Shown: positions 15,991 to 25,254, numbered from the stretch's first letter. The stretch is 32,366 nt of DNA from Tolumonas sp. (GCA_028683735.1 JAQUHG010000007.1:1-32366), one strand, 5' to 3'. Made by a program: numbers and translations. Notes: a model not told the origin generated them from the letters alone.

Positions 15991-16868
15991 CTGTTTTCTT
16001 TCTTAAGACCATGTTGCAAGCTAACTCCTGCATTCCAGCCTGGAATATTTTTTAAATTCTGACATGGCTGCATTACTTCTCGCTCACGATATGCGCGCTC
16101 ACCCCATTTAATATTTAATTTAACACCATTTGTATTTTCATATACAGTAACAAGCTCACGTAATTTTAATCGGCTATTGCTATCAACCCCGAAGTGTTCA
16201 TTATATCCAGCTTTAGCATTTTTTAGCATGTCTAATGCATGAAAATACGCAGCACAAACATCCGATATATGAGATATCTCAATATATTGTTCACCAGCAG
16301 ACATTGATAGTGTGTCTCCTGTTTCAGCAAGCTTATCAAGCAAAGATATTAATTTACCCCGCTGATCATTAGGTCCATATGTATCAAATAATTTCAACGT
16401 AATACAAGAAAAACCTTTAGCCGATGTATAATACTTAACGATATCATCAAATGCCTGTTTAGTGGCTGCATACAAATTGACAGGTTCATAACTTTCAGAA
16501 TTATAGTGCTGCCAAGATGTTCCAGTATTAATAAGCTTCTTAACGCCATTAACTTCCATTGCTTCTAGCAATTTACATGGAAATTCTACATTGCTTCGAA
16601 CCAATTCACTTATTTGAGAATAATCATGAGATGCCAAATACAGGGATGCAAGATGAATAACTACATCTGGTTTTATCTCCGATATAACAGAAACAAGATT
16701 ATCATTATTAAATGAAAACAACTTAATATCTGAAAGAAAACCAGAAACAGCTGGATCTTGAATCTCTCTTCGAATTAGCCCAAAAACAGTATATCCACGG
16801 GAAAAAAGACAGTTAGCCAAGTGAGAGCCAACATATCCACTTATACCTGTTATTAATATTCTCATCAT
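15987..16868 (-). CDS. SDR-family CDP-4-keto-3,6-dideoxyhexose reductase, probably AscF-like
   Basis: This extended short-chain dehydrogenase of 293 residues has the cofactor loop TGISGYVGSHL (7-17), HLASLYLASHD, a threonine-serine segment NTGTSW, the YAATKQAFDDIV motif with catalytic Tyr and Lys, and KLFDTYGPNDQRGKL. The YxxxK segment and the overall layout resemble Salmonella abequose synthase RfbJ. It directly follows an RmlC-like epimerase and the four genes making CDP-4-keto-3,6-dideoxyglucose. The simplest role is the final 4-keto reduction, giving CDP-ascarylose if the epimerase acts first. Without the epimerase the product could be CDP-abequose or CDP-paratose. The stereochemical outcome is inference. 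It overlaps wzx by 4 bp. Two adjacent ATGs are possible starts. Confidence 0.75.
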   Translation of the reverse strand: MMRILITGISGYVGSHLANCLFSRGYTVFGLIRREIQDPAVSGFLSDIKLFSFNNDNLVSVISEIKPDVVIHLASLYLASHDYSQISELVRSNVEFPCKLLEAMEVNGVKKLINTGTSWQHYNSESYEPVNLYAATKQAFDDIVKYYTSAKGFSCITLKLFDTYGPNDQRGKLISLLDKLAETGDTLSMSAGEQYIEISHISDVCAAYFHALDMLKNAKAGYNEHFGVDSNSRLKLRELVTVYENTNGVKLNIKWGERAYREREVMQPCQNLKNIPGWNAGVSLQHGLKKENR

Positions 16869-16877
16869 TATATCCAG

Positions 16878-17417
16878 TTACTTGAATGGACTATCAAAGT
16901 TATTTAATTCGATAAATTTATTGTCTCTCTCAGATATGATCGGCGCTGTTACTGGCCATTCAAAACCAAAAGAATTCCACTTTATACCACTATCACATAC
17001 AGGTGTATGCACAGAGGTTGTTTTATACACCATCAGACTATCATTCTGTAATGATAAAAATCCATGAGCTATACCTTTAGGCAAATATAACGCTTTAGCA
17101 TTGTCGCCTGTCAACTCTACAGATAAATATTTCCCGTATGTTTCTGATGTTTTTCTTATATCAAGAAAAACATCTATAACTGCACCTTTTGCGCAAAAAA
17201 CAAACTTATCATGATCTGCCGGAGGTATTTGAAAGTGCATACCACGGATCACATCCTTGTGTGATGTTGAATAAAACTCTTCCGCGAAATTAAAATTAAT
17301 GCCCGCATCATGAAACATATCAGCATGATATGTTTTGACAAATGAGCCGCGCTGGTCTTGAAACTTTTTTGATTCAAGCAAGTAACAACCGGAAATATTT
17401 AACTTTGTAATATTCAT
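16878..17417 (-). CDS. RmlC-like sugar epimerase, probably AscE-type CDP-4-keto-3,6-dideoxyglucose 5-epimerase
   Basis: A cupin of about 179 residues, related to but clearly different from the rmlC product of this locus. It keeps FQDQRGSFVKTYH, the catalytic histidine in VIRGMHFQ, GAVIDVFLDIRKTSETYG and LPKGIAHGFLSL. The tyrosine of MVYKTT is retained, but the family TNYYNP segment has become TSVHTP and the usual WDDPDL has become WNSFGF. Changes of this kind are expected in epimerases that act on another nucleotide sugar or at a single carbon. Its position between rfbH and the SDR reductase matches AscE in the ascarylose pathway. I chose the ATG at 17415-17417 over an in-frame TTG at 17423. 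No good Shine-Dalgarno is visible, and a hairpin lies just upstream. Confidence 0.75.
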   Translation of the reverse strand: MNITKLNISGCYLLESKKFQDQRGSFVKTYHADMFHDAGINFNFAEEFYSTSHKDVIRGMHFQIPPADHDKFVFCAKGAVIDVFLDIRKTSETYGKYLSVELTGDNAKALYLPKGIAHGFLSLQNDSLMVYKTTSVHTPVCDSGIKWNSFGFEWPVTAPIISERDNKFIELNNFDSPFK

Positions 17418-17429
17418 TGACAAATATAT

Positions 17430-17449
17430 GAGAGAGCTTGCGCTCTCTC
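17430..17449 (-). other. Intercistronic hairpin between rfbH and the epimerase gene
   Basis: GAGAGAGC (17430-17437) and GCTCTCTC (17442-17449) are perfect complements around a 4-base loop. No U-run follows on the reverse strand, so it is not a standard terminator. It sits 12 bases before the epimerase ATG and may set mRNA stability or translation. Confidence 0.5.
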
Positions 17450-17461
17450 ATCCTGAAATAA

Positions 17462-18775
17462 TTAGAAATTCAAACCAAAAAATTCTTCAAACTTAGAGAT
17501 CACATAGTCTAAGTGAGCATGAGTCAGCCCTGGATAGATACCGATCCAGAATGTTTGATTCATAATACGATCAGTATTAGTCAGTTCACCCACTACGCGA
17601 TAATTAACATCATGAAAATATGGCTGACGGGTCAGATTACCCGCAAACAGCTGACGGGTACCAATTTTTGCTTCATCAAGGAACTGAACCAGATCGACAC
17701 GGCTGATGCCGCTGTCTTCTTTCAGTGTGATAGGGAAACCAAACCATGATGGTTCGGAGTTTGGTGTAGCTTCAGGTAATTCAAGAAATTGTTCGCATGA
17801 AGCCAGACCTTGCTTGAGATAAGCAAAGTTAGCTTTACGTTTCTCAACAAACTCTTCAACTCGTTCAAGTTGAGCCAGACCACAGGCTGCCTGCATATCG
17901 GTAATTTTCAGGTTATACCCTAAGTGTGAATAGGTATATTTGTGGTCATAGCCTTGCGGTAATGAGCCGAATTGTTGGCCAAATCGTTTACCGCAGGTGT
18001 TATCACAGCCCGGCGCACAATAACAATCACGGCCCCAGTCACGGAAAGATTCGATAATTTTTTTCAGTTCTGACGATTTAGTGAATACCGCCCCACCCTC
18101 GCCCATCGTGATATGGTGCGCCGGATAGAAACTGACGGTACCGATGTCGCCAAAGGTGCCGACCATCTTGCCGTCATACTTGGTTCCCAGTGCATCGCAA
18201 CAATCTTCAATCAACCACAGGTTGTACTTATCGGCAATGCGACGCACTTCAGCCAGATTAAACGGGTTACCTAAAGTATGAGCAACCATGATCGCTTTAG
18301 TCTTGGCCGTCACCGCTGCTTCAATCAGTGATGCGTCGATGTTGTAAGTCGGAATATCGACATCGACAAACACCGGGATCAGACCGTTCTGAATAGTCGG
18401 GTTAACGGTGGTCGGGAAACCAGCGGCTACCGTGATCACTTCATCACCAGCCTTTAGTGCACGCTCACCCAGCTTGTGGGAAGTCAGTGCCGTCAGTGCC
18501 AGCAGGTTGGCAGAAGAACCAGATGTTGTGGTCAGAACATACGGGACACCGATATATTCGCCCAGTTTTTTCTCAAATGCATCATTAAACCGACCTGTAG
18601 TCAGCCAACCGTCAAGCGACGCCTCTACCATCAGTTGCAGTTCTTTTGCTCCGATAACTTTACCTGAAGGCGGAACCACGCTGTTACCCGGTACGAAATC
18701 TTTAGGTGCCATTGCCAATTCAGCATACTGGGCAACCAGTTCAGAAATTTGATCACGAAGTGCTTGTTGAGTCAT
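17462..18775 (-). CDS. rfbH: CDP-4-keto-6-deoxy-D-glucose-3-dehydrase (E1)
   Basis: RfbH (AscC/DdhC) removes the C3 hydroxyl of CDP-4-keto-6-deoxyglucose using pyridoxamine phosphate and a [2Fe-2S] cluster, together with the reductase encoded at 20660-21658. The 437-residue length equals that of Yersinia DdhC. The lysine of ordinary aminotransferases is replaced by histidine in [14 protein letters not shown] (His220), the defining change of this dehydrase. Cysteines at 193, 251, 253 and 261 (in [17 protein letters not shown] and EDCCDALG) fall exactly where the iron-sulfur ligands of the characterised enzyme lie. The ATG at 18775 has AGGA 9 bases upstream. The neighbours rfbF and rfbG provide its substrate. 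Identification is very secure. Confidence 0.97.
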   Translation of the reverse strand: MTQQALRDQISELVAQYAELAMAPKDFVPGNSVVPPSGKVIGAKELQLMVEASLDGWLTTGRFNDAFEKKLGEYIGVPYVLTTTSGSSANLLALTALTSHKLGERALKAGDEVITVAAGFPTTVNPTIQNGLIPVFVDVDIPTYNIDASLIEAAVTAKTKAIMVAHTLGNPFNLAEVRRIADKYNLWLIEDCCDALGTKYDGKMVGTFGDIGTVSFYPAHHITMGEGGAVFTKSSELKKIIESFRDWGRDCYCAPGCDNTCGKRFGQQFGSLPQGYDHKYTYSHLGYNLKITDMQAACGLAQLERVEEFVEKRKANFAYLKQGLASCEQFLELPEATPNSEPSWFGFPITLKEDSGISRVDLVQFLDEAKIGTRQLFAGNLTRQPYFHDVNYRVVGELTNTDRIMNQTFWIGIYPGLTHAHLDYVISKFEEFFGLNF

Positions 18776-18795
18776 TACTTTGGTTCCTGCTTACA

Positions 18796-19866
18796 TTAAC
18801 TATTCATATAGTCGTTGATTTCATTAAGGGTGTATGTGCGCATGTCTTCGCCCGTAAGCCAAGCTTTATGCCAGTCTACAATACGACTCAGTGTCGTATT
18901 CAGATCCCATCTTGGGTGCCAATCCATCCGCATTTTAGCTTTAGAGCAATCCAGTTTCAGATAGTGTGCTTCATGAGGGTGATCTTGGCCATCAAGCTGC
19001 CAGCTGGCTTCGTCCCCCCAAAGACCTACCATGGTATCAACAATCGCCTGTACCGGTGTGGCATCCATCTCATTGGGCCCGAAGTTCCAGCCTTCGGCAA
19101 ACGCAGGGCCTTCTGTATATAATTTCTGGGCAACCAAGAGATAACCCGACAACGGCTCAAGAACATGCTGCCAGGGGCGGATCGAATGCGGGTTACGAAT
19201 GATCACGGGCTGATTGTTTTCAAATGAGCGCAGAATATCCGGAATGAGACGATCTTTAGCCCAATCGCCCCCCCCGATCACATTACCTGCACGCACAGAA
19301 GCCAGTGCCGTGCCGTGCTCGTGATATTTTGCGGCATTAAAGAAGGAGTTACGATAAGCTGATGCAACTAACTCAGCACAACCTTTACTATTGGAGTAAG
19401 GATCATACCCACCCATGGCTTCATCTTCACGATAACCCCACACCCACTCCCGGTTTTCGTAACATTTATCACTGGTGATATTGACGACCGCTTTTACTCC
19501 ACCCACCTGTTTGATGGCTTCCAGTATGTAAACTGTACCCATAATATTGGTTGAATACGTTTCTATCGGTTCGTCATAAGAGAGGCGCACCAGCGGTTGT
19601 GCTGCCATGTGAAACACGATTTCCGGTTTGAAATCAGCTAATGCTTCTCTCAGGTGGAAAAAATCGCGGATGTCACCCTCTTCCGATATTAGCCCCTGGC
19701 GTACATTCGCTACTGCAAATAAGCTTGGTTCTGTTGGAGCCGGTAAGGAATAGCCTCGGACAATCGCTCCCATTTTCTCGAGCCACAAACAAAGCCAACT
19801 GCCTTTAAAACCGGTATGACCGGTGACAAATACTTTTTTACCGTGCCAGAACGACGGATTGATCAT
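18796..19866 (-). CDS. rfbG: CDP-glucose 4,6-dehydratase
   Basis: RfbG (AscB/DdhB) converts CDP-glucose to CDP-4-keto-6-deoxyglucose with tightly bound NAD. The 356-residue SDR protein shows VFVTGHTGFKGSWLCLWL with the NAD loop, FHMAAQPLVRLSY, NITSDKCYENREW, the catalytic YDPYSNSKGCAELV and RAGNVIGGGDWAKDRLIPD. These are hallmarks of the CDP-glucose branch rather than RmlB. The start is the ATG at 19864-19866, with GGGAG 8 bases upstream overlapping the end of rfbF; a TTG start at 19890 is less likely. The GGGDW segment is encoded by a run of eight G residues (19268-19275). The gene belongs to the conserved block ascD-rfbF-rfbG-rfbH. Confidence 0.96.
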   Translation of the reverse strand: MINPSFWHGKKVFVTGHTGFKGSWLCLWLEKMGAIVRGYSLPAPTEPSLFAVANVRQGLISEEGDIRDFFHLREALADFKPEIVFHMAAQPLVRLSYDEPIETYSTNIMGTVYILEAIKQVGGVKAVVNITSDKCYENREWVWGYREDEAMGGYDPYSNSKGCAELVASAYRNSFFNAAKYHEHGTALASVRAGNVIGGGDWAKDRLIPDILRSFENNQPVIIRNPHSIRPWQHVLEPLSGYLLVAQKLYTEGPAFAEGWNFGPNEMDATPVQAIVDTMVGLWGDEASWQLDGQDHPHEAHYLKLDCSKAKMRMDWHPRWDLNTTLSRIVDWHKAWLTGEDMRTYTLNEINDYMNS

Positions 19867-19871
19867 TCTGA

Positions 19872-20645
19872 TTACTCCCATACCTTCCAAGGGGCCTTAT
19901 TTTTTTCCCATAGTTCTTCTAAATAATGCTTATCACGAAGAGTATCCATTGGTTGCCAGAAGCCAGCATGTTCAAATGCCATCAGCTCATCTTGTGATGC
20001 TAATGTCATTAATGGTTCTTGCTCCCATGTGCAACTATCACCACTGATTAATTCTATCACTTTAGGTGACAAAACAAAGAAACCACCATTAATCATGCCT
20101 CCATCACCTTTTGGTTTTTCCTGGAATGCTTTAACTTTACCATTTTCCATACTGAGTGCCCCAAAGCGTCCAGGAGGGAAAGTGGCAGTTAATGTGGCTA
20201 ATTTACCGTGACTTTTATGGAAATCGAGTGAGCGCTTAATATCCACATCAGCAACACCATCACCATAGGTAAAGAAAAACGCATCTTCATCTTTGACATA
20301 CTCAGCTACTCGTTTCAAACGACCACCGGTCATTGATGAATCACCGGTATCAACCAAAGTTACTTTCCACGGCTCAGCTCGTTTCTGATGAACTTCCATG
20401 GAGTGATTTTTCATATCAAAGGTAACATCAGACATATGTAAAAAGTAATTCGCAAAATATTCCTTAATGACATAGCCCTTATAGCCACAGCAAATAATAA
20501 ATTCATTCACACCGTGCGCAGAATACATCTTCATAATATGCCAGAGAATCGGTTTACCACCAATTTCAACCATTGGTTTTGGTTTTACCACTGTCTCTTC
20601 ACTTAATCGGGTACCTAAACCACCCGCTAAAATTACTGCTTTCAT
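19872..20645 (-). CDS. rfbF: Glucose-1-phosphate cytidylyltransferase
   Basis: RfbF (AscA/DdhA) makes CDP-glucose from CTP and glucose-1-phosphate, the entry step to CDP-3,6-dideoxyhexoses. From the ATG at 20643-20645 the protein has 257 residues, the same length as Salmonella RfbF. It begins [18 protein letters not shown] and continues [47 protein letters not shown] (metal-binding Asp), [10 protein letters not shown] and [14 protein letters not shown]. The GGAG ribosome site is 6 bases before this ATG, so an in-frame start six codons upstream is rejected. The stop overlaps the ribosome site of rfbG, indicating tight coupling. Confidence 0.96.
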   Translation of the reverse strand: MKAVILAGGLGTRLSEETVVKPKPMVEIGGKPILWHIMKMYSAHGVNEFIICCGYKGYVIKEYFANYFLHMSDVTFDMKNHSMEVHQKRAEPWKVTLVDTGDSSMTGGRLKRVAEYVKDEDAFFFTYGDGVADVDIKRSLDFHKSHGKLATLTATFPPGRFGALSMENGKVKAFQEKPKGDGGMINGGFFVLSPKVIELISGDSCTWEQEPLMTLASQDELMAFEHAGFWQPMDTLRDKHYLEELWEKNKAPWKVWE

Positions 20646-20659
20646 CTGTCGCTCCATTC

Positions 20660-21658
20660 TCACGCTATAGCTGTAGCTGGTAGAAAAGCATCTGCAATAA
20701 ATGAGTGCTCATCTAATCCTTTTTCAATAAAAGTTCGTCTTGCAATATTAATCATGGCTGATGCACCACAGGCATAAACCATGAAACCATTTAAATTCTC
20801 AAAATCATCAAGAACAGCTTGATGGACAAACCCACAACGGCCGTCCCATGTATTATCGTCTGAGACAATAACTTGCGAGATTATATTGGGATATTGATTT
20901 GCCCATTGATTAGGAAGATCACTGTATATGTCATCCTGTTTCCGAGCACCCCAGTATATATGTATTGCTCGTTTGTCATCTTGTTTTATCAATGATTCAA
21001 CCATTGCTTTCACTGGAGCAAAACCTGTCCCACCTGCAACAAAAATTAGTGGTTTATCAGTTTTACGAATAAAAAAAGTACCTATCGGCCCTTGCATTCG
21101 AAGCAATTGATTTGGTTTAAATTCATTAAAAACAAAGCCGCTAAAAACTCCATCAGTTACTTTGCGTATGTGCAATTCTAATAAATTATTTTCAACAATT
21201 GCTGATGCGATTGAATAGCTCCGTGACACCCCATTGTAAGTCAAATCAATATATTGCCCAGGCAAAAAATTAAAGTCAGCAGAAGGAGGCAGTCTCAACT
21301 TCAAAACAGCAACACTCTCAACGGGATATTCTATAGAGTGTACCTTGCAAGGTACTGTTTTTGTTTTAACATCTAATAATTCAGGGTAAAAATCAGCGCG
21401 AATAGATATATCGGAAAGAGGTTTCGTCACACAGCTCAGAAAAATTTTCTCTGATTTATCATTCTCGGTTAAAATATTGAATTTATCCTCAAAAGAGATA
21501 CGACCATTAATTAACTTGGTTTTACAGGCACCACACTGCCCATTTCCACAACTGTGCTCAAGAACAACATCATTTTTTAATGCACTTTGTAGAATTGTTA
21601 GTTCTTGATCAGCATCAAATGAAATTTCTGATGGCATTAATGAAATTTTATAATTCAT
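20660..21658 (-). CDS. ascD: CDP-6-deoxy-L-threo-D-glycero-4-hexulose-3-dehydrase reductase (E3)
   Basis: AscD (also RfbI/DdhD) passes electrons from NADH through FAD and a plant-type [2Fe-2S] cluster to the RfbH dehydrase, completing the C3 deoxygenation. The 332 residues show the ferredoxin domain first, with cysteines 37, 42, 45 and 76 (CGNGQCGAC and FLSC). The FAD-binding segment SRSYSIAS follows, then the NAD domain with [14 protein letters not shown] and a C-terminal [10 protein letters not shown]. This N-terminal ferredoxin plus reductase order is that of E3. The ATG at 21658 has AGAAGAA upstream. It opens the CDP-dideoxyhexose block directly after yjbH, in the same order (D-A-B-C) as in Yersinia and Salmonella. 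Confidence 0.93.
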   Translation of the reverse strand: MNYKISLMPSEISFDADQELTILQSALKNDVVLEHSCGNGQCGACKTKLINGRISFEDKFNILTENDKSEKIFLSCVTKPLSDISIRADFYPELLDVKTKTVPCKVHSIEYPVESVAVLKLRLPPSADFNFLPGQYIDLTYNGVSRSYSIASAIVENNLLELHIRKVTDGVFSGFVFNEFKPNQLLRMQGPIGTFFIRKTDKPLIFVAGGTGFAPVKAMVESLIKQDDKRAIHIYWGARKQDDIYSDLPNQWANQYPNIISQVIVSDDNTWDGRCGFVHQAVLDDFENLNGFMVYACGASAMINIARRTFIEKGLDEHSFIADAFLPATAIA

Positions 21659-21667
21659 ATATTTCTT

Positions 21668-23770
21668 CTATTTGCTATTTGTTAAATCATATAAGCCATA
21701 ACGTTTACCCAACATCTGTCCACCATCTCGGGTTAAAGGAACCCAGGACAAGGTTGTATAGTTATTGGTGCGACGTATAGACATAATGTCAAACGGAATG
21801 GAAATATAAAAACCTTTTGTGAAACTGCCTTCACCGTATTGTGCTGCACTCACATTTGTAATAGTCATGAATGCACCGGCCACTATACCACTGTCAAATT
21901 TCCGAGATAAATCGACCGTAATACCCTTATCTCCAGCAAGATATTGACCTGCACTTATACGGGCGAGACCTCCCTTTATATAAGGTAGATCCCAATATGT
22001 TGTAACATGGCCGGTAAATACATCGTAATCAGCTAACTGCATGATGTCATTCCAGTCGCGCTGCCGCACATAATTTCCATCGACACCAACGGCCCACGAT
22101 CTACCGTATGGCCGATATAATACTTCCGATCCTAGACCAGCATACATCATTTCAAGATAGCCACCATATATTTGGCTATACCAGTCATTTGCAGGATGAT
22201 CAAGACGAGTCAATTGCAGATTCGTGACTAAAACATCTGACGATGTCACATATTCACGGATCCACGTCCTAACTCTAGGCAATGAACTATCTTGTGGTGG
22301 TGTTTTATAATTAAATTTGTTGTAGTCATTAATTACATTGAAATTAACTGTGCTACCTGCCAACCAACTATCTGTTAGATTGACATCGGCATCAGCATTC
22401 ACACTGAATTTGTACATATAAAATGATTCTGCACCACCAAATGATTGATCTATGTGTGGTGTTAAACCAAAAGAATACTGTTTAGGCGTTGAACAATAAA
22501 CACATGGTGTTGTTGGTTTCTCAATTTCAGACTGATTTACAACGTTTTTTGTAATTGACTGCCCCAAAACTGGGGTATTTTCATTTTCTCTGACTGCATC
22601 TAAATCGTATTTCGTAGAACTAATTGGCAAGTTCTTTCGTTGATCAATAACTTCAACCGACTTGGTATCATTAGAAAAATGATTTGCCAAAACCACCGCA
22701 GTCCGATTATTGATATTGGATTTTTCCCGATACTTATATTGTTCTGCAACAATGGTTGTCTGATCTTTATCTTTATAAACAGAAGCGTCTTTGTAACCGG
22801 CTACATCATCTAGTTGTTTAGCCAACTGAGTGTAATTCTCTTCACCCGATCGAGTCTGCAGGTGATATGTGACAGGTTTGTCGTCCAAAACGGCGAGCGG
22901 TTTCTGTTTGCTGAAATTGGTTCGGAGTGTGAACCCCCACATTAATTGATTGCCTCGTTCATAAGATAACGAGGTATCAAGATAGTCCGTTACTCTATAC
23001 ACGAGCCCTGCATTTATTGGTGATGATCTCGTCATATTTCCAGCCGCTTCATGGCTGAAATCATTAGCATCATATTCCACTTTAATACGCAATGGATTCC
23101 AGGGAGTTTGATACTCTACCCCTCCGAAAAGTGCTGCTGGTCCATGAAAGAACGCTTGTGTATTAAATTGCCCCGTGGTGGTGCTACCCGGCCTAGTACA
23201 AAAACTATTTTTAAATTTACAGAATGGATTACTAATATTAGCGCTTTCAGCCATGTTACCCCAGCCAAGCCCTAATGTGACATCGAAAGCACCAACATGT
23301 TTTGACGAGACTAAATATTCACTATCAAATAAACCGGTCCCGGCTATATCTCGTGCGCCCAATGAGATTGCGGGGATCCAATAATCTTCATCAATAAGAT
23401 TAGCTTTGAAAGCAAATGATTTATCTTTATAGGTTTGATTGCCACTAAATGTAGGATCGTTACTATATAGTCTTGTCCGAACATCCGTATATGTGAGTGT
23501 TGTTTCAAGCCAGGAAAGTGCCTGTAGCGATATGGAATAACGCCGATAAGGATTATTATCCCTATAGTTTAAACTAAATTCACCATCTTCAGCCATTCGT
23601 GCCGTGGGTGTTTGCAACAATCCTGTTCCGCCAAAATCTGATTGTGAAACTCCTGGATAATCAAAGTACTTATTGCCTAGTAGATCATTCTCTTGAGCCT
23701 CGATGGAGGGGCTTATCGCAAAAAAAATGCTAATAAACAAATAATTAAATTTAATTAGTTTACTATTCAT
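21668..23770 (-). CDS. yjbH: YjbH/GfcD-family outer-membrane polysaccharide protein
   Basis: A large (700-residue) secreted protein of the YjbH family, thought to form an outer-membrane beta-barrel used in exopolysaccharide or group 4 capsule secretion. A signal peptide is seen (FNYLFISIFFAISPSIEA, cleavage near 25) without a lipobox cysteine. The mature protein starts with the conserved YFDYPGVSQSDFGGTGLLQTPTARM-type segment. Many alternating hydrophobic/polar stretches with aromatic ends follow, for example SYERGNQLMWGFTLRTNF, and the protein ends with TTLSWVPLTRDGG. The ATG has AGGA 7 bases upstream, which overlaps the end of the preceding yjbG gene. It is the last of the four yjbEFGH genes. 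Its molecular role is known only in outline. Confidence 0.9.
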   Translation of the reverse strand: MNSKLIKFNYLFISIFFAISPSIEAQENDLLGNKYFDYPGVSQSDFGGTGLLQTPTARMAEDGEFSLNYRDNNPYRRYSISLQALSWLETTLTYTDVRTRLYSNDPTFSGNQTYKDKSFAFKANLIDEDYWIPAISLGARDIAGTGLFDSEYLVSSKHVGAFDVTLGLGWGNMAESANISNPFCKFKNSFCTRPGSTTTGQFNTQAFFHGPAALFGGVEYQTPWNPLRIKVEYDANDFSHEAAGNMTRSSPINAGLVYRVTDYLDTSLSYERGNQLMWGFTLRTNFSKQKPLAVLDDKPVTYHLQTRSGEENYTQLAKQLDDVAGYKDASVYKDKDQTTIVAEQYKYREKSNINNRTAVVLANHFSNDTKSVEVIDQRKNLPISSTKYDLDAVRENENTPVLGQSITKNVVNQSEIEKPTTPCVYCSTPKQYSFGLTPHIDQSFGGAESFYMYKFSVNADADVNLTDSWLAGSTVNFNVINDYNKFNYKTPPQDSSLPRVRTWIREYVTSSDVLVTNLQLTRLDHPANDWYSQIYGGYLEMMYAGLGSEVLYRPYGRSWAVGVDGNYVRQRDWNDIMQLADYDVFTGHVTTYWDLPYIKGGLARISAGQYLAGDKGITVDLSRKFDSGIVAGAFMTITNVSAAQYGEGSFTKGFYISIPFDIMSIRRTNNYTTLSWVPLTRDGGQMLGKRYGLYDLTNSK

Positions 23771-23772
23771 AA

Positions 23773-24516
23773 TTATTCCTGAACTTTATTAGCAATTAAA
23801 GTGGCTATGTCGTCATTTATGGACTTATAGTCAGAAGGCAATATATTTTTATCGAAGCCGATAAAAAGTGTCGCCCCTGGCGCCGGCTCTATATGATGAC
23901 GATTCCAATAAGCTAATGGCACCTTACTGATTGAACCATTTCCTTCAATCAAAAAGCCTGTATTTTTATCTGCACCAGCCAAATGAGAATAATCTTCTAC
24001 ATATTCATCAATTGAGGCGCCTGATTTCATATTAAGAATATAGGGTGAATTAATAAGACCTAACATATGCAGCTTATAATCTTTCTTAACCAGATAAAGA
24101 TTATATGAACCATTTAATTTGTCATTGTTTTCAGGATGCACCATCAAAAAATCAGGATCAAGATGTGCAACCAGTCTGCCCGCCACATTTACACTAGAAA
24201 TCTCACGCATCAATTCAGCAGCAGAATTTGAAAAGTCAAATTTCTCTTCCAAAATCCATTTATTTTTTAGTTGTTGCAGTTTTTGCAAAAGATTATTTTT
24301 TTTATCTTCAATCAGCTGATTAGAACTATTATTGCTAATTAAACTCATATCCCAATCAATATTTGGATCTTTTGGACCACTAACAATAAAATCTCGCAAC
24401 AATGTTCCATCTGGTTTGTGAATAGTTATTTTTTGGTTCGAAAAAAATACACTCAGTTCAGCCGCATAACTCTGTGTTACACCAAAAACACAAAATAAAA
24501 AAAAGATCACTCTCAT
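23773..24516 (-). CDS. yjbG: YjbG/GfcC-family periplasmic capsule protein
   Basis: A 247-residue exported protein matching YjbG/GfcC in size, position and layout. It has a cleavable signal peptide, MRVIFFLFCVFGVTQSYA, with no lipobox. A SLBB-like or ubiquitin-like N-terminal part follows (ELSVFFSNQKITIHKPDGTLL), then helical segments rich in Lys and Leu (NNLLQKLQQLKNKWILEEKF). GfcC of E. coli O127 is a soluble periplasmic protein needed for group 4 capsule assembly. The ATG at 24516 has AGGGG 7 bases upstream, overlapping the end of yjbF. Assignment rests on family layout and on its flanking genes, since the sequence itself is weakly conserved. Confidence 0.85.
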   Translation of the reverse strand: MRVIFFLFCVFGVTQSYAAELSVFFSNQKITIHKPDGTLLRDFIVSGPKDPNIDWDMSLISNNSSNQLIEDKKNNLLQKLQQLKNKWILEEKFDFSNSAAELMREISSVNVAGRLVAHLDPDFLMVHPENNDKLNGSYNLYLVKKDYKLHMLGLINSPYILNMKSGASIDEYVEDYSHLAGADKNTGFLIEGNGSISKVPLAYWNRHHIEPAPGATLFIGFDKNILPSDYKSINDDIATLIANKVQE

Positions 24517-24518
24517 TT

Positions 24519-25187
24519 TTATACCCCTGATGAATATTGTTTCAATGTTGTTATTTTCAACAGGGGCAATCCTGGCCCCATGTATTGTTCAGACTTTACG
24601 ATCTGATTCGTTACAGGATCCAGCCAAAAATGATTGGTATATGTATAATTTAACTCTGCAACTTCACAATGTTCATCATAACGAATTAACTTCATTTCTT
24701 TATCTAAAATCTTTACCGACTCAACACCTTCAGGCTCAAATTCCGATTTTATTTTATAACCACTTTTAAATACATGCCCCCAAAACACCTCGGATTCCCA
24801 TTTAGGACGAGTATTTAGTATCGCAGCCCCCAGCCCAAGTGGGTCATTTTCTGTATTGGTTGTATCTTTGATATCTTCTGAAAATCCAATCGTTTTTATA
24901 ACACGGCCATTTTTTGTGGTGATTAAATAGTGATCTGCCGTAGCCCATTTTAATTCTTTATTGTTCACTTCAGCCAAGACAGAGAATACTTTGGGAATAT
25001 CATTCACCTGTATATAGACAGATGCATAAGGTAATTTATTTATGTAATCAGAAGACATATTTACATCGGGTGCTCCCATGGCTGCCAAGTTTACCGTATC
25101 TGCCACATTGCGCGCATAATTTGAACAGGCACTAATTCCTGATGCAATCAGACAAAATAAAAGTGCATTTTTACCCAGGTTTCCCAT
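24519..25187 (-). CDS. yjbF: YjbF/GfcB-family outer-membrane lipoprotein
   Basis: A 222-residue lipoprotein. The signal sequence MGNLGKNALLFCLIASGISAC ends in a lipobox (ISAC) with Cys21 as the acylation site; Ser at +2 predicts sorting to the outer membrane. The mature part contains YASVYIQVNDIPKVFSVLAE, a conserved WATADHYLITTKNGRVIKTIG segment, and EVFWGHVFKSGYKIKSEFE, as expected of YjbF/GfcB. It works with YjbG and YjbH in polysaccharide secretion, presumably at the inner face of the outer membrane. It lies 67 bp after yjbE, a gap that holds a hairpin, and 2 bp before yjbG. Confidence 0.9.
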   Translation of the reverse strand: MGNLGKNALLFCLIASGISACSNYARNVADTVNLAAMGAPDVNMSSDYINKLPYASVYIQVNDIPKVFSVLAEVNNKELKWATADHYLITTKNGRVIKTIGFSEDIKDTTNTENDPLGLGAAILNTRPKWESEVFWGHVFKSGYKIKSEFEPEGVESVKILDKEMKLIRYDEHCEVAELNYTYTNHFWLDPVTNQIVKSEQYMGPGLPLLKITTLKQYSSGV

Positions 25188-25205
25188 TGTAAATAATCCT
25201 CAAAC

Positions 25206-25227
25206 AAGCTGACCTTACGGCCAGCTT
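25206..25227 (-). other. Intercistronic hairpin between yjbE and yjbF
   Basis: AAGCTGACC (25206-25214) pairs with GGCCAGCTT (25219-25227) around a 4-base loop, with one G-U pair in the RNA. On the reverse strand only GTTT follows, so termination would be weak. It could make yjbE more abundant than the downstream genes by partial termination or 3'-end protection. Confidence 0.5.
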
Positions 25228-25254
25228 TAATTAATCCAACCACAAAAACAGCGA

